The position numbers were made by a program, and so were the translations under genes. Below the pieces are notes generated by a model. The model searched no databases. It was not told the DNA's origin and was given only the letters and a program-made list of their open reading frames with translations. From Mycobacterium sp. 852002-50816_SCH5313054-b (GTDB lineage: Bacteria; Actinomycetota; Actinomycetes; Mycobacteriales; Mycobacteriaceae): a stretch of 64,000 nt of DNA. Every line of letters starts with the position of its first letter. Position 1 is the stretch's first letter. The stretch covers positions 26,977 to 90,976 of the forward strand of contig NZ_LZIC01000050.1 in NCBI RefSeq assembly GCF_001667185.1, in the 5' to 3' direction. Below are positions 17,232-26,215 of the stretch, piece by piece.

Positions 17232-19049
17232 ATGGTCACAAAAACCCCATTGGTATCAGCGGCGGCCGGCGTGCTGCTGGTCGCGGTCATCGCCCTGTCC
17301 GGGTGCACCCCGAGGCCCGACGGCCCCGGCCCGGCCGCGGAGAAGTTCTTCCGCGCCCTGGGAGTCGGGGACACCGCGACGGCCGCCCAGCTCAGCGACA
17401 ACCCCAACGAGGCCCGCGAAGCGCTGAACGCCGCCTGGGCGGGGCTGCAGGCGACCCACCTGGACGCGCAGGTCCTCGGCGCCAAGTACGCCGAGGACAC
17501 CGGCACGGTCAACTACCGCTTCACCTGGCACCTGCCCAAGAACCGCACCTGGAGCTATGACGGCCAGCTGCAGATGGCCCGCGACGAGAGCCGCTGGGAG
17601 GTCCGCTGGGCCACCACCGGGCTGCACCCGAAGCTGGGCGAGCATCAGACGTTCGCGCTGCGGGCCGACCGGCCGCGGCGGGCCTCGGTGAACGAGCTCG
17701 GCGGCAGCGATGTGCTCGCGCCGGGCTACCTGTACCACTACACGCTGGACGCCACGCAGGCCGGGCCCGCCCTGATCGGGACGACGCACGCGGTGGTGGA
17801 CGTGCTGCGGCCGTTCAACGGCACGCTCACCGACCCGCAGCTGCTGGCCGAGCAGGCGACCTCGGCGACGCAGCCGCTGGACCTGGGGGTCACGCTGCAT
17901 CCCGACGACAACGACAAGGTGTTCCCCGCGATCGGCAGGCTGCCCGGCATCGTGGTCACGCCGCAGGCCGAGATGCTGCCGACCGACCCGCATTTCGCGC
18001 CGGCCGTCATCGGCGAGGTGAAAAAGGCCGTGCTGGACCAGCTCGACGGCCAGGCCGGCTGGCGGGTGGTCAGCGTCAACCAGAACAACGTCGACGTGGC
18101 CGTGCTGCACGAGGTCGAGGGCTCCCCGGCGCCGTCGGTGTCGATCACGCTGGACCGCGCGGTGCAGAACGCCGCGCAGCACGCGGTGGACACCCGCGGC
18201 GGCAGGGCGATGATCGTGGTGATCAAGCCGTCGACCGGGGAGATCCTGGCGATCGCGCAGAACAAGGGCGCCGACGCCGACGGCCTGCCGGCCACCAACG
18301 GCCTGTTCCCGCCGGGGTCGACCTTCAAGATGGTCACCGCCGGCGCCGCCGTCGACCGCGACATGGCCACGCCCAACACGATGCTGGGCTGCCCGGGCCG
18401 CATCGACATCGGGCACCGCACCATCCCCAACTACGGCGGCTTCGACCTGGGCGTGGTGCCGATGTCGCGGGCCTTCGCCAGTTCGTGCAACACCACGTTC
18501 GCCGAGCTGAGCAGCAGGCTGCCGCCCCGCGGCCTGACGCAGGCGGCCAACCGCTACGGCATCGGGCTGGACTACACGGTCGACGGCATCACCACCGTGA
18601 CGGGGTCGGTGCCGCCCACGGTCGACCTGGCCGAGCGCACCGAGGACGGCTTCGGCCAGGGCAAGGTGCTGGCCAGCCCCTTCGGCATGGCCCTGGTCGC
18701 CGCCACCGTCGACGCCGGCAAAACGCCGGTGCCGCAGCTGATCGCCGGGCGGCCGACGACGGTCGAGGGCGACGACACGCCGATTTCGCCGAAGATGGTC
18801 GACGCGCTGCGGCCGATGATGCGGCTGGTGGTGACCAACGGGACCGCCAAGGAGATCGCCGGTTGTTGCGGCGAGATCTACGGGAAGACCGGTGAGGCCG
18901 AGTTCCCGGGCGGATCGCACTCGTGGTTCGCCGGATACCGCGGCGACCTGGCGTTCGCCGCGCTGATCGTCGGGGGCGGCAGCTCGGAATACGCGGTCCG
19001 GATGACCAAGGTGATGTTCGAGTCGCTGCCGCGGGACTATTTGGCCTAG
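17232..19049 (+). CDS. Penicillin-binding lipoprotein, class B-like transpeptidase (Rv2864c-like)
   Basis: 605-residue exported lipoprotein with a D,D-transpeptidase domain for peptidoglycan crosslinking. The signal peptide ends in the lipobox LSGC, with lipidated Cys25. Residues about 30-145 form an NTF2-like MecA-N domain, followed by a PBP dimerisation region. All three penicilloyl-enzyme motifs are present: STFK (Ser363), SCN (Ser418) and KTG (Lys552). Start is ATG at 17232. The M. tuberculosis homologue is Rv2864c. A MecA-N domain is usual for this lipoprotein subfamily, so it is not by itself evidence of beta-lactam resistance. Confidence 0.92.
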   Translation: MVTKTPLVSAAAGVLLVAVIALSGCTPRPDGPGPAAEKFFRALGVGDTATAAQLSDNPNEAREALNAAWAGLQATHLDAQVLGAKYAEDTGTVNYRFTWHLPKNRTWSYDGQLQMARDESRWEVRWATTGLHPKLGEHQTFALRADRPRRASVNELGGSDVLAPGYLYHYTLDATQAGPALIGTTHAVVDVLRPFNGTLTDPQLLAEQATSATQPLDLGVTLHPDDNDKVFPAIGRLPGIVVTPQAEMLPTDPHFAPAVIGEVKKAVLDQLDGQAGWRVVSVNQNNVDVAVLHEVEGSPAPSVSITLDRAVQNAAQHAVDTRGGRAMIVVIKPSTGEILAIAQNKGADADGLPATNGLFPPGSTFKMVTAGAAVDRDMATPNTMLGCPGRIDIGHRTIPNYGGFDLGVVPMSRAFASSCNTTFAELSSRLPPRGLTQAANRYGIGLDYTVDGITTVTGSVPPTVDLAERTEDGFGQGKVLASPFGMALVAATVDAGKTPVPQLIAGRPTTVEGDDTPISPKMVDALRPMMRLVVTNGTAKEIAGCCGEIYGKTGEAEFPGGSHSWFAGYRGDLAFAALIVGGGSSEYAVRMTKVMFESLPRDYLA

Positions 19050-19083
19050 AGCTCCCGCCCGGTCGCGGCGGTAAATTGCAAGC

Positions 19084-19671
19084 GTGGGCGAAACATCCGG
19101 CGGAGACATGGTGGCGCTGCGGGTCTCCGACGCCGACCGCAACGGCACGATGCGCCGGCTGCACAACGCCGTCGCGCTCGGGCTGATCGACATCGACGAG
19201 TTCGAGCAGCGCTCGTCGCAGGTGTCATACGCGCGCACCCGGGGCGAGCTGGACGGGCTGGTCGGCGACCTGCCCGGGCCGGGCGCGATCGTCACGTCCG
19301 CGGCCGACCGCGTCGAGCTGCGCGGCTGGGCCGGCTCGCTGAAGCGCCACGGCGAATGGACCGTGCCCACCCGGCTGGCGCTGGTGCGCCGGCTGGGCTC
19401 GGTCGAACTCGACCTGACCAGGGCCCGCTTCGCGGGGCCGGTGGTGGTCATCGAACTCGACATGAGGTTCGGTTCGGTGGAGGTCCGCCTGCCCGACGGC
19501 GCCAGCGCCTCGATCGACGACGTCGAGGTCTACGTGGGCAGCGCCAGCGACCGGCGCAAGGACGCCCGGGGCGAGGGCACGCCGCACGTCGTGCTGACGG
19601 GCCGGGTGGTGTGCGGGTCGGTGACGGTCCGGGGGCCGCGCCGCTCGTTGCTGCGCCGCGGCAGGGTCTGA
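19084..19671 (+). CDS. DUF1707 / LiaF-like C-terminal domain protein
   Basis: 195-residue protein. An N-terminal DUF1707 (SHOCT-like) domain (RVSDADRNGTMRRLHNAVALG, then LIDIDEFEQR) spans about residues 14-62. A C-terminal beta-rich domain resembling the cell-wall-antibiotic-response LiaF-type fold spans about 95-195. Function is unknown; in actinobacteria this arrangement is common and may be envelope-stress related. No transmembrane helix is visible. The start is GTG at 19084, 34 bases after the penicillin-binding gene, so the two are probably cotranscribed. It corresponds in position to Rv2862c. Confidence 0.8.
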   Translation: MGETSGGDMVALRVSDADRNGTMRRLHNAVALGLIDIDEFEQRSSQVSYARTRGELDGLVGDLPGPGAIVTSAADRVELRGWAGSLKRHGEWTVPTRLALVRRLGSVELDLTRARFAGPVVVIELDMRFGSVEVRLPDGASASIDDVEVYVGSASDRRKDARGEGTPHVVLTGRVVCGSVTVRGPRRSLLRRGRV

Positions 19672-19674
19672 TCC

Positions 19675-19735
19675 GCCGAGCCTGTAAATCCGCAGGAGAA
19701 GCGCGAGTAGGGGCCTGCAAAATTACAGGCTCGGC
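19675..19735. repeat. 61-bp palindromic element
   Basis: Perfect 13-bp outer arms GCCGAGCCTGTAA (19675-19687) and TTACAGGCTCGGC (19723-19735), with inner arms GCAGG and CCTGC. It begins four bases after the stop of the DUF1707 gene and lies before mapB. It has the same architecture as the elements at 11461 and 45167. It might also act as a terminator. Confidence 0.75.
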
Positions 19736-19772
19736 GACGGCGCGGCGGGGTGCGCGTCGCTAAGCTGGCCCC

Positions 19773-20630
19773 ATGCCTGCTCGGACCGCGCTTTCCCCCG
19801 GAGTGATATCGCCGACTCTGCCGGTGCCCGGCCGCATCCCGCGCCCGGAATACGTCGGCAGGCCGACCGCCCGGGAGGGCAGCGAGCCGTGGGTGCAGAC
19901 GCCCGAGGTCATCGAGAAGATGCGCGTCGCCGGCCGGATCGCGGCCGGCGCACTGGCCGAGGCGGGCAAGGCCGTCGCGCCGGGGGTGACGACCGACGAA
20001 CTGGACCGGATCGCCCACGAGTACATGATCGACAACGGGGCCTACCCGTCGACGCTGGGCTACAAGGGATTCCCGAAGTCGTGCTGCACGTCGCTCAACG
20101 AGGTGATCTGCCACGGCATCCCCGACTCGACGGTGATCGAGGACGGGGACATCGTCAACATCGATGTCACCGCCTACATCGACGGGGTGCACGGCGACAC
20201 CAACGCGACGTTTCTGGCCGGCGACGTCACCGAGGAGCACCGGCTGCTCGTGGAGCGGACGCACGAGGCCACGATGCGCGCGATCAACGCCGTCAAACCG
20301 GGCCGCGCGCTCTCGGTCGTCGGGCGCGTCATCGAGTCGTACGCAAATAGGTTCGGGTACAACGTGGTTCGCGACTTCACCGGCCACGGCATCGGCACCA
20401 CTTTTCACAACGGGCTGGTCGTGCTGCACTACGAACAGCCCTCCGTGGCCACGATCATCCAACCGGGCATGACGTTCACCATCGAACCGATGATCAACCT
20501 CGGCGCGCTGGACTACGAGATCTGGGACGACGGCTGGACCGTCGTCACCAGGGACCGCAAGTGGACCGCGCAGTTCGAACACACCCTGCTGGTCACCGAC
20601 ACCGGCGCCGAGATCCTCACGTCGGTATAG
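19773..20630 (+). CDS. mapB: Methionine aminopeptidase type I
   Basis: 285-residue metalloprotease that removes the initiator methionine from new proteins. The five metal ligands are visible: two Asp in [15 protein letters not shown], His in GHGIGTTFH, Glu in [10 protein letters not shown] and Glu in [11 protein letters not shown]. The N-terminal 45 residues carry a Pro-rich extension ([17 protein letters not shown]) typical of the mycobacterial MapB with its SH3-binding-like motif. It matches Rv2861c. Start is ATG at 19773. Confidence 0.95.
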   Translation: MPARTALSPGVISPTLPVPGRIPRPEYVGRPTAREGSEPWVQTPEVIEKMRVAGRIAAGALAEAGKAVAPGVTTDELDRIAHEYMIDNGAYPSTLGYKGFPKSCCTSLNEVICHGIPDSTVIEDGDIVNIDVTAYIDGVHGDTNATFLAGDVTEEHRLLVERTHEATMRAINAVKPGRALSVVGRVIESYANRFGYNVVRDFTGHGIGTTFHNGLVVLHYEQPSVATIIQPGMTFTIEPMINLGALDYEIWDDGWTVVTRDRKWTAQFEHTLLVTDTGAEILTSV

Positions 20631-20644
20631 CAAGCCGTGACTTT

Positions 20645-22144
20645 GTGAGCGGGGCCCTGCTGGTCGCCGGCACCAGCTCCGACGCCGGGAAATCGGTGGT
20701 GGTGGCGGGGCTGTGCCGGCTGCTCGCGCGCCGCGGCACGAAAGTGGCGCCGTTCAAGGCGCAGAACATGTCCAACAACTCGGTGGTCACCGTCGAGGGC
20801 GGCGAGATCGGCCGCGCCCAGGCGATCCAGGCGCGGGCGGCGGGGCTGGAGCCCAGCGTGCGATTCAACCCGATCCTGCTCAAACCGGGCAGCGACCGCA
20901 CGTCGCAGCTGGTGATCCGGGGTCAGGTCGCCGAGTCGGTCTCCGCGGCGAACTACGTGCGGCATCGCGATCGGCTCGCCCGCATCGTCTTCGACGATTT
21001 GTCTTGCCTTCGCGACGAATTCGACGCGGTGATCTGCGAGGGCGCCGGATCGCCCGCCGAAATCAACTTGCGGGCCACGGATTTGGCGAACATGGGGCTG
21101 GCCCGGGCCGCGAAGTTGCCGGTGATCCTGGTCGGTGACATCGACCGCGGCGGGCTGCTCGCCCACCTGTTCGGGACGGTCGCGGTGCTCGATCCCGACG
21201 ACCAGGCGCTGATCGCCGGCTTCGTCGTCAACAAATTCCGCGGGGATCGGGCGCTGCTGGAACCCGGGCTGCAGCAGCTGCGCTGCATGACCGGCCGCCC
21301 GACGTACGGCGTGCTGCCCTACGCCGAGGAGCTCTGGCTGGACGCCGAGGACTCGCTGTCGGTCCTCGCGCACCGCGTCGTGGGCACGCCCGCCCCGCCG
21401 CGCGGCGACGAGTGGCTGCGGGTGGCCGCGGTCCGGCTGCCCCGGATCTCCAACTCCACCGATGTCGAGGCGCTGGCCTGCGAGCCGGGCGTGCTGGTGC
21501 GCTGGGTCACCGACCCCGCCGACCTGGCCGACGCCGACCTGATCGTGCTGCCCGGCAGCAAGGCCACCGTCGCGGACCTGTCCTGGCTGCGTGATCGCGG
21601 CCTGGCCGGCGCGATCGTCGACCACGCCCGGGCCGGCAGGCCGGTGCTGGGCATCTGCGGCGGGTTCCAGATGCTGTGCCGGCGCATCGAGGACACGGTG
21701 GAATCCGGTGCGGGGGAGGTCGACGGCCTAGGGCTGCTGGACGCCGACATCGCCTTCGAGCAGGCCAAGGTCCTGCGGCGCTGGCAGCGGCCCCTGAGCG
21801 GCTATGAAATCCATCATGGGCGGCTCTCGCGCTGCGCCGAGGACGCGTGGTTCACGGTGGGTTCGCGACCGCACGGCATCGCGCGCGGCGCGGTTTTCGG
21901 CACCCATTGGCACGGCCTGCTGGACAACGACGACTTCCGCCGGGGGTGGCTCACCCGGGTCGCCGATGCGGCCGGCCGGAGCGGGTTCGTCCTGGCCGAC
22001 ACCAACGTCGCCGCGCGGCGCGACGCCCAGCTGGACGCGATCGCCGACCTGCTCGCCGCCCATCTCGACGTCGACGCCGTTTTGGACCTACTCGAGGGGC
22101 CGCCGCCGCGACGGCCGCACGTCGCGATCCGGCTGCGGCCGTGA
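20645..22144 (+). CDS. cobQ: Adenosylcobyric acid synthase CobQ
   Basis: 499-residue glutamine-dependent amidase that amidates four carboxylates of adenosylcobyrinic acid a,c-diamide in cobalamin synthesis. The N-terminal P-loop-like synthetase motif is [20 protein letters not shown]. The class-I-type amidotransferase domain has the nucleophile in [10 protein letters not shown] near residue 337 and a [11 protein letters not shown] histidine. Start is GTG at 20645, 14 bases after mapB. In M. tuberculosis I recall cobQ1 near Rv0255c rather than beside mapB, so this location differs. The neighbouring hydrolase-like gene also seems to travel with cobQ. Confidence 0.9.
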   Translation: MSGALLVAGTSSDAGKSVVVAGLCRLLARRGTKVAPFKAQNMSNNSVVTVEGGEIGRAQAIQARAAGLEPSVRFNPILLKPGSDRTSQLVIRGQVAESVSAANYVRHRDRLARIVFDDLSCLRDEFDAVICEGAGSPAEINLRATDLANMGLARAAKLPVILVGDIDRGGLLAHLFGTVAVLDPDDQALIAGFVVNKFRGDRALLEPGLQQLRCMTGRPTYGVLPYAEELWLDAEDSLSVLAHRVVGTPAPPRGDEWLRVAAVRLPRISNSTDVEALACEPGVLVRWVTDPADLADADLIVLPGSKATVADLSWLRDRGLAGAIVDHARAGRPVLGICGGFQMLCRRIEDTVESGAGEVDGLGLLDADIAFEQAKVLRRWQRPLSGYEIHHGRLSRCAEDAWFTVGSRPHGIARGAVFGTHWHGLLDNDDFRRGWLTRVADAAGRSGFVLADTNVAARRDAQLDAIADLLAAHLDVDAVLDLLEGPPPRRPHVAIRLRP

Positions 22145-22193
22145 GGGCCAGTAAACCTCGCGCGAGCTGGCCCATTGGCTGTAGCGTGCGTGA

Positions 22194-22754
22194 GTGCACT
22201 CGATGATGAACACGCTCGACGGATTTCCGGTCCCGGTGGCCGTGGCAGGTCCGGAAAAGGGCGTCGTCGTCGTCATCCTCGGCGACCAGGAACGCGCGCC
22301 CGTCGCCTACGACGCGGTGTGCGACCGCCTGCACACCGCATCGCTGCGGACCGTCGTCATCGGCCTCGATCAGCGGCTGACCGCCAAATCGGTGGTCGGC
22401 ATCCTCGATGCGCTGGGAATTCGCTGGGCCGTGGTGTTCGGCGACCGCGCCGGCGGCGAGCTGGCCTGGGAGCTGGCGGCGACCCGGCTGGGCCGATTCG
22501 TGGGCCTGATCGTGATCGACCGCGGGCATCCGCGGGTGCCCGACCCCAAGGGAGTGGTTCTCGACGAGCATTGCCCGCCAGTGGAAATCGGCACCACGGT
22601 GCTGGTCAGCTCCCCGGCCGCCAAGGCGGCCGCCGCGGCCAGCCAGCGCTACGTCTACGCCGAATACCGCGTGGTGGACCTGGGCCGGCGCACCGCGCAG
22701 GAGTCGACGGCGCAGTTGGCCGCCGAGATCGTCTTGCGCACCAGCACGTGGTAG
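22194..22754 (+). CDS. Alpha/beta-hydrolase-like protein, possibly inactive
   Basis: 186-residue protein that looks like a shortened alpha/beta-hydrolase: a VVVILGDQERAPVAYDAVCD segment, then VVFGDRAGGELAWELAATR where the nucleophile elbow GxSxG would be. The elbow reads GDRAG, with no serine, so hydrolytic activity is doubtful. Its function is unknown. The start is GTG at 22194; ATG codons at 22203 and 22206 are alternatives. The last seven bases overlap the glnA4 start, implying translational coupling with that operon. Confidence 0.65.
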   Translation: MHSMMNTLDGFPVPVAVAGPEKGVVVVILGDQERAPVAYDAVCDRLHTASLRTVVIGLDQRLTAKSVVGILDALGIRWAVVFGDRAGGELAWELAATRLGRFVGLIVIDRGHPRVPDPKGVVLDEHCPPVEIGTTVLVSSPAAKAAAAASQRYVYAEYRVVDLGRRTAQESTAQLAAEIVLRTSTW

Positions 22755-24118
22755 CGCCTTCCGCGGTGTTGTCGCTGGCCGCGCTGGAACAGCTGGTGCA
22801 ACGCGGCGCGGTGGACACCGTCATCGTGGCGTTCGCCGACATGCAGGGCCGGCTGGTCGGCAAACGGATGGCGGCGGGGCTGTTCGTCGAGGAAGTGGCC
22901 GCGCACGGGGCCGAGTGCTGCAGTTACCTGCTCGCCGTCGATGTCGAGATGAACACCGTGTCCGGCTATGCGATGTCGGGCTGGGAGACCGGTTACGGCG
23001 ACATGGTGATGACCCCGGATCTGTCCACCCTGCGGCTCACCCCGTGGCTGCACGCCACCGCCCTGGTGATCGCCGACCTCGGCTGGGCGGACGGGGGCGA
23101 GGTCGCCGTGGCGCCCCGGGCGATCCTGCGCCGGCAGCTCGAGCGGCTGGGCGCGCTCGGGCTGACCGCCGACGTCGCCACCGAGCTGGAGTTCATCGTG
23201 TTCGACGAGTCGTATCGCCAGGCCTGGGCCGGCGGCTACCGCGGGCTGACGCCGGCCAGCGACTACAACATCGACTACGCGATGCTGGCGTCGGCGCGGA
23301 TGGAGCCGCTGCTGCGCGACATCCGGCTGGGCATGGAGGGGGCGGGCCTGCGGTTCGAGGCGGTCAAGGGGGAATGCAACAGGGGCCAGCAGGAAATCGG
23401 CTTCCGCTACGACGAGGCGCTGGTCACCTGCGACAACCACGCCGTCTACAAGAACGGCGCCAAGGAGATCGCCGACCGGCACGGCAAGAGCCTGACCTTC
23501 ATGGCGAAATACGATGAGCGGGAAGGCAACAGTTGCCACATCCATCTGTCGCTGCGCGACCGGGACGGCGCCGCCGTGTTCGGCGACGGCGACCGCCCGC
23601 ACGGCATGTCGGCAACGTTCGGCGGCTTCCTCGCGGGCCTGTTGGCCACCGTGCGCGAATTGACCCTGTTCTACGCGCCAAACATCAACTCCTACAAGCG
23701 GTTTGCCGACGGCAGTTTTGCGCCGACGGCGGTGGCCTGGGGCCTGGACAACCGCACCTGTGCCCTGCGGGTGGTCGGGCGCGGCCGCAACATCCGCGTC
23801 GAGTGCCGGATCCCCGGCGGTGACGTCAACCCCTACCTCGCGGTGGCCGCGCTGATCGCCGGGGGGCTGTATGGTATCGAACGGGGCCTCGAACCCCCCG
23901 CGCCCTACGTCGGGAACGCCTACGAGGCAACCGATCTCGAACGGCTGCCCACCACGTTGGCCGACGCGGCCGCGGTGTTCGGCGGGTCGACGCTGGCGCG
24001 GGAGGCGTTCGGCGACGACGTCGTCGCGCACTACCTGAACAACGCCCGCGTGGAGTTGGCGGCCTTCAACGCGGCGGTCACCGACTGGGAGAGGATGCGG
24101 GGTTTTGAACGCCTCTAG
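22748..24118 (+). CDS. glnA4: Glutamine synthetase-like gamma-glutamyl ligase GlnA4
   Basis: 456-residue member of the glutamine-synthetase fold, corresponding to M. tuberculosis GlnA4 (Rv2860c). Type-specific features include ELEFIVFDE, KGECNRGQQEIGFRY, GNSCHIHLSL and the ATP-site RFADGSFAPTAVAWGLDNRT. Neighbours encode a gamma-glutamyl hydrolase, an aldehyde dehydrogenase and an SDR. By analogy with PuuA and the GlnA-like ligases of Streptomyces, it probably gamma-glutamylates a polyamine or other amine rather than making glutamine. Start is GTG at 22748 and the stop overlaps the next gene. The exact amine is inferred only. Confidence 0.9.
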   Translation: MVAPSAVLSLAALEQLVQRGAVDTVIVAFADMQGRLVGKRMAAGLFVEEVAAHGAECCSYLLAVDVEMNTVSGYAMSGWETGYGDMVMTPDLSTLRLTPWLHATALVIADLGWADGGEVAVAPRAILRRQLERLGALGLTADVATELEFIVFDESYRQAWAGGYRGLTPASDYNIDYAMLASARMEPLLRDIRLGMEGAGLRFEAVKGECNRGQQEIGFRYDEALVTCDNHAVYKNGAKEIADRHGKSLTFMAKYDEREGNSCHIHLSLRDRDGAAVFGDGDRPHGMSATFGGFLAGLLATVRELTLFYAPNINSYKRFADGSFAPTAVAWGLDNRTCALRVVGRGRNIRVECRIPGGDVNPYLAVAALIAGGLYGIERGLEPPAPYVGNAYEATDLERLPTTLADAAAVFGGSTLAREAFGDDVVAHYLNNARVELAAFNAAVTDWERMRGFERL

Positions 24119-24851
24119 GTCGGGTCGCCGTGGAAGACCTGTAGTAGGACTGACGTGTTATCTGGAACAGGTGACGACCGGGATCTGGGACATCCCCGCG
24201 GGGTATCTACCGGCCGATTACTTCGAGGGCGTCGTCATGGCCGGTGGCATCGCGACACTGCTGCCGCCGCAACCGATGGACGCCGAGGCGGCCGGTGTGC
24301 TGCTGGACGGCCTGGACGCGCTGGTGATCACCGGGGGCTATGACGTCGATCCGGCTCACTACGGCCAGGATCCGCATCCGGCCACCGACCGGCCCCGCAC
24401 CGACCGCGACGACCTCGAGTTGGCGTTGCTGCGCGCCGCGCTGGACCGCGGGCTGCCGGTGCTGGGGATCTGTCGCGGCGCCCAGGTCCTCAACGTCGCA
24501 TTCGGCGGTACGCTGCACCAGCATCTCCCGGATATCCTGGGCCACAACGGCCATCGGGCGGGCAACGGGGTGTTCACCAGGTTGCCGGTCCGCACCGTGG
24601 CGGGCACCCGGCTCGCCGCGCTGCTCGGCGAATCCGCCGATGCGCCCTGCTACCACCATCAGGCCATCGACAAGGTCGGCGATCCCCTGGTGGTCAGCGC
24701 GCTGGACGCCGACGGTGTGGTCGAGGCCGTGGAGTTGCCCGGCGAGTCGTTCGCCCTTGCCGTGCAGTGGCATCCGGAGAAGTCGCTCGACGACCTGCGG
24801 CTGTTCAAGGCGGTGGTGCAAGCCGCGCAATCGTACGCGGAAAGCCGATGA
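24105..24851 (+). CDS. Class I glutamine amidotransferase-like gamma-glutamyl hydrolase (PuuD type)
   Basis: 248-residue peptidase-C26 protein (Rv2859c position). The nucleophile is in GICRGAQVLNVAFGG (about residue 123), and the His-Glu pair is in VQWHPEKSLDD. Relatives such as PuuD hydrolyse gamma-glutamyl-GABA to glutamate and GABA. It overlaps glnA4 by 14 bases and the aldehyde dehydrogenase by four, so all are co-translated. The only start that keeps the N-terminal beta-strand (RPVVGLTCYL) is TTG at 24105. The substrate is inferred from context. Confidence 0.88.
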   Translation: MNASRSGRRGRPVVGLTCYLEQVTTGIWDIPAGYLPADYFEGVVMAGGIATLLPPQPMDAEAAGVLLDGLDALVITGGYDVDPAHYGQDPHPATDRPRTDRDDLELALLRAALDRGLPVLGICRGAQVLNVAFGGTLHQHLPDILGHNGHRAGNGVFTRLPVRTVAGTRLAALLGESADAPCYHHQAIDKVGDPLVVSALDADGVVEAVELPGESFALAVQWHPEKSLDDLRLFKAVVQAAQSYAESR

Positions 24852-26215
24852 CCGCAACGGAACTGGTCAACCCCGCGACCGAGGAGGCGCTGACCTCGGT
24901 CGAGCTCGTCGACGCCGCCGAGGTTGACGACGCGGTGGCGCGTGCCGCGGCGGCCCAGCGGCGCTGGGCCCGGTTGTCCCCGGCGCAACGCGCGGAAGGC
25001 CTGCGCGCCTTCGCCGCCGCCGTCGGCGCCCACACCGACGAACTCGCCGCGCTCGAGGTGGCCAACTCCGGGCACCCGATCGCGTCGGCCGAATGGGAGG
25101 CCGGCCACGTCCGCGAGGTGCTGACGTTCTACGCCGGCAGTCCGGAACGCCTGTCCGGCAGGCAGATTCCGGTCGCCGGCGGCCTCGACGTCACCTTCCA
25201 CGAGCCGCTGGGTGTCATCGGCGTGATCACGCCGTGGAACTTTCCGATGCCGATCGCGTCCTGGAGCATCGGCCCCGCCCTCGCCGCCGGCAACGCGGTC
25301 CTCGTCAAACCCGCCGAATTGACGCCGCTGACCACGATCCGGCTCGGCGAGCTGGCGGTGCAGGCCGGGCTCGACGCGGACCTGTTGCAGGTGCTGCCCG
25401 GCAGGGGCGCGGTGGTGGGGGAGCGGTTCGTCACGCACCCGGGGGTGCGCAAGGTCGTGTTCACCGGCTCCACCGAGGTGGGCAAGAAGGTGATGGCCGG
25501 CGCGGCGGCCCACGTCAAGCGGGTGACGCTGGAGCTGGGTGGTAAGAGCGCGAACATCGTCTTCGCCGACTGCGACCTGGAGCGCGCCGCGGCGACCGCG
25601 CCCGCCGGGGTGTTCGACAATGCCGGCCAGGACTGCTGCGCCCGCAGCCGGATCCTGGTGCAGCGCAGCGTCTATGACCGGTTTATGGAGTTGCTGGAGC
25701 CCGCGGTGCGGGCCGTCGCCGTCGGGGACCCCAGGTCCCGCGACACCGAGATGGGCCCGTTGGTGTCCGCGGACCACCGCGCCAGGGTGGCCTCCTACGT
25801 GCCCGACGACGCGCCCGTCGCCTTTCGCGGCACGGCGCCGTCCGGCCCCGGATTCTGGTTTCCGCCAACGGTCCTCACGCCCCGGCGCACCGACCGCAGC
25901 GTCACCGAGGAGATCTTCGGGCCGGTCGTCACCGTGTTGGGGTTCGACGACGAGCACGACGCCGTCGCGCTGGCCAACGACACCGCCTATGGCCTGTCGG
26001 GATCGATCTGGACCGACGACCTGTCTCGCGCGCTGCGGGTGTCGCGGGCGATCGAGTCCGGCAACCTGTCGGTGAATTCCCACTCGTCGGTGCGTTACAA
26101 CACGCCCTTCGGCGGTTTCAAGCAGTCCGGCCTGGGCCGCGAGCTCGGCCCCGACGCGCCACTGCATTTCACCGAGACCAAGAACGTGTTCATCGCCGTC
26201 AAGGAGGATTCGTGA
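24848..26215 (+). CDS. aldC: NAD(P)-dependent aldehyde dehydrogenase AldC
   Basis: 455-residue aldehyde dehydrogenase (Rv2858c position). Motifs: TPWNFPM at the cofactor site, GSTEVGKKVM, the general base in LELGGKSANIVFAD, and the catalytic cysteine in NAGQDCCARSR. In a polyamine pathway it would oxidise a gamma-glutamyl-aminoaldehyde to the acid, like PuuC. Start is ATG at 24848, overlapping the previous stop by ATGA. Two adjacent cysteines sit in the active-site loop, so which one reacts is decided by the family alignment. The substrate is inferred from the operon. Confidence 0.92.
   Translation: MTATELVNPATEEALTSVELVDAAEVDDAVARAAAAQRRWARLSPAQRAEGLRAFAAAVGAHTDELAALEVANSGHPIASAEWEAGHVREVLTFYAGSPERLSGRQIPVAGGLDVTFHEPLGVIGVITPWNFPMPIASWSIGPALAAGNAVLVKPAELTPLTTIRLGELAVQAGLDADLLQVLPGRGAVVGERFVTHPGVRKVVFTGSTEVGKKVMAGAAAHVKRVTLELGGKSANIVFADCDLERAAATAPAGVFDNAGQDCCARSRILVQRSVYDRFMELLEPAVRAVAVGDPRSRDTEMGPLVSADHRARVASYVPDDAPVAFRGTAPSGPGFWFPPTVLTPRRTDRSVTEEIFGPVVTVLGFDDEHDAVALANDTAYGLSGSIWTDDLSRALRVSRAIESGNLSVNSHSSVRYNTPFGGFKQSGLGRELGPDAPLHFTETKNVFIAVKEDS

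Noticed and set aside
17256..19463. 735-codon open frame antisense to the penicillin-binding lipoprotein
   Set aside because: Shadow of the real gene; low-complexity composition and no recognisable domain.
22175..22747. N-terminal extension of glnA4 back to 22175
   Set aside because: The extension reads through the hydrolase-like gene in another frame and is Arg/Gly-rich; the GTG at 22748 gives the known GlnA4 N-terminus.
22194..22754. Active serine hydrolase
   Set aside because: The expected GxSxG elbow reads GDRAG, so I would not call it an active enzyme.
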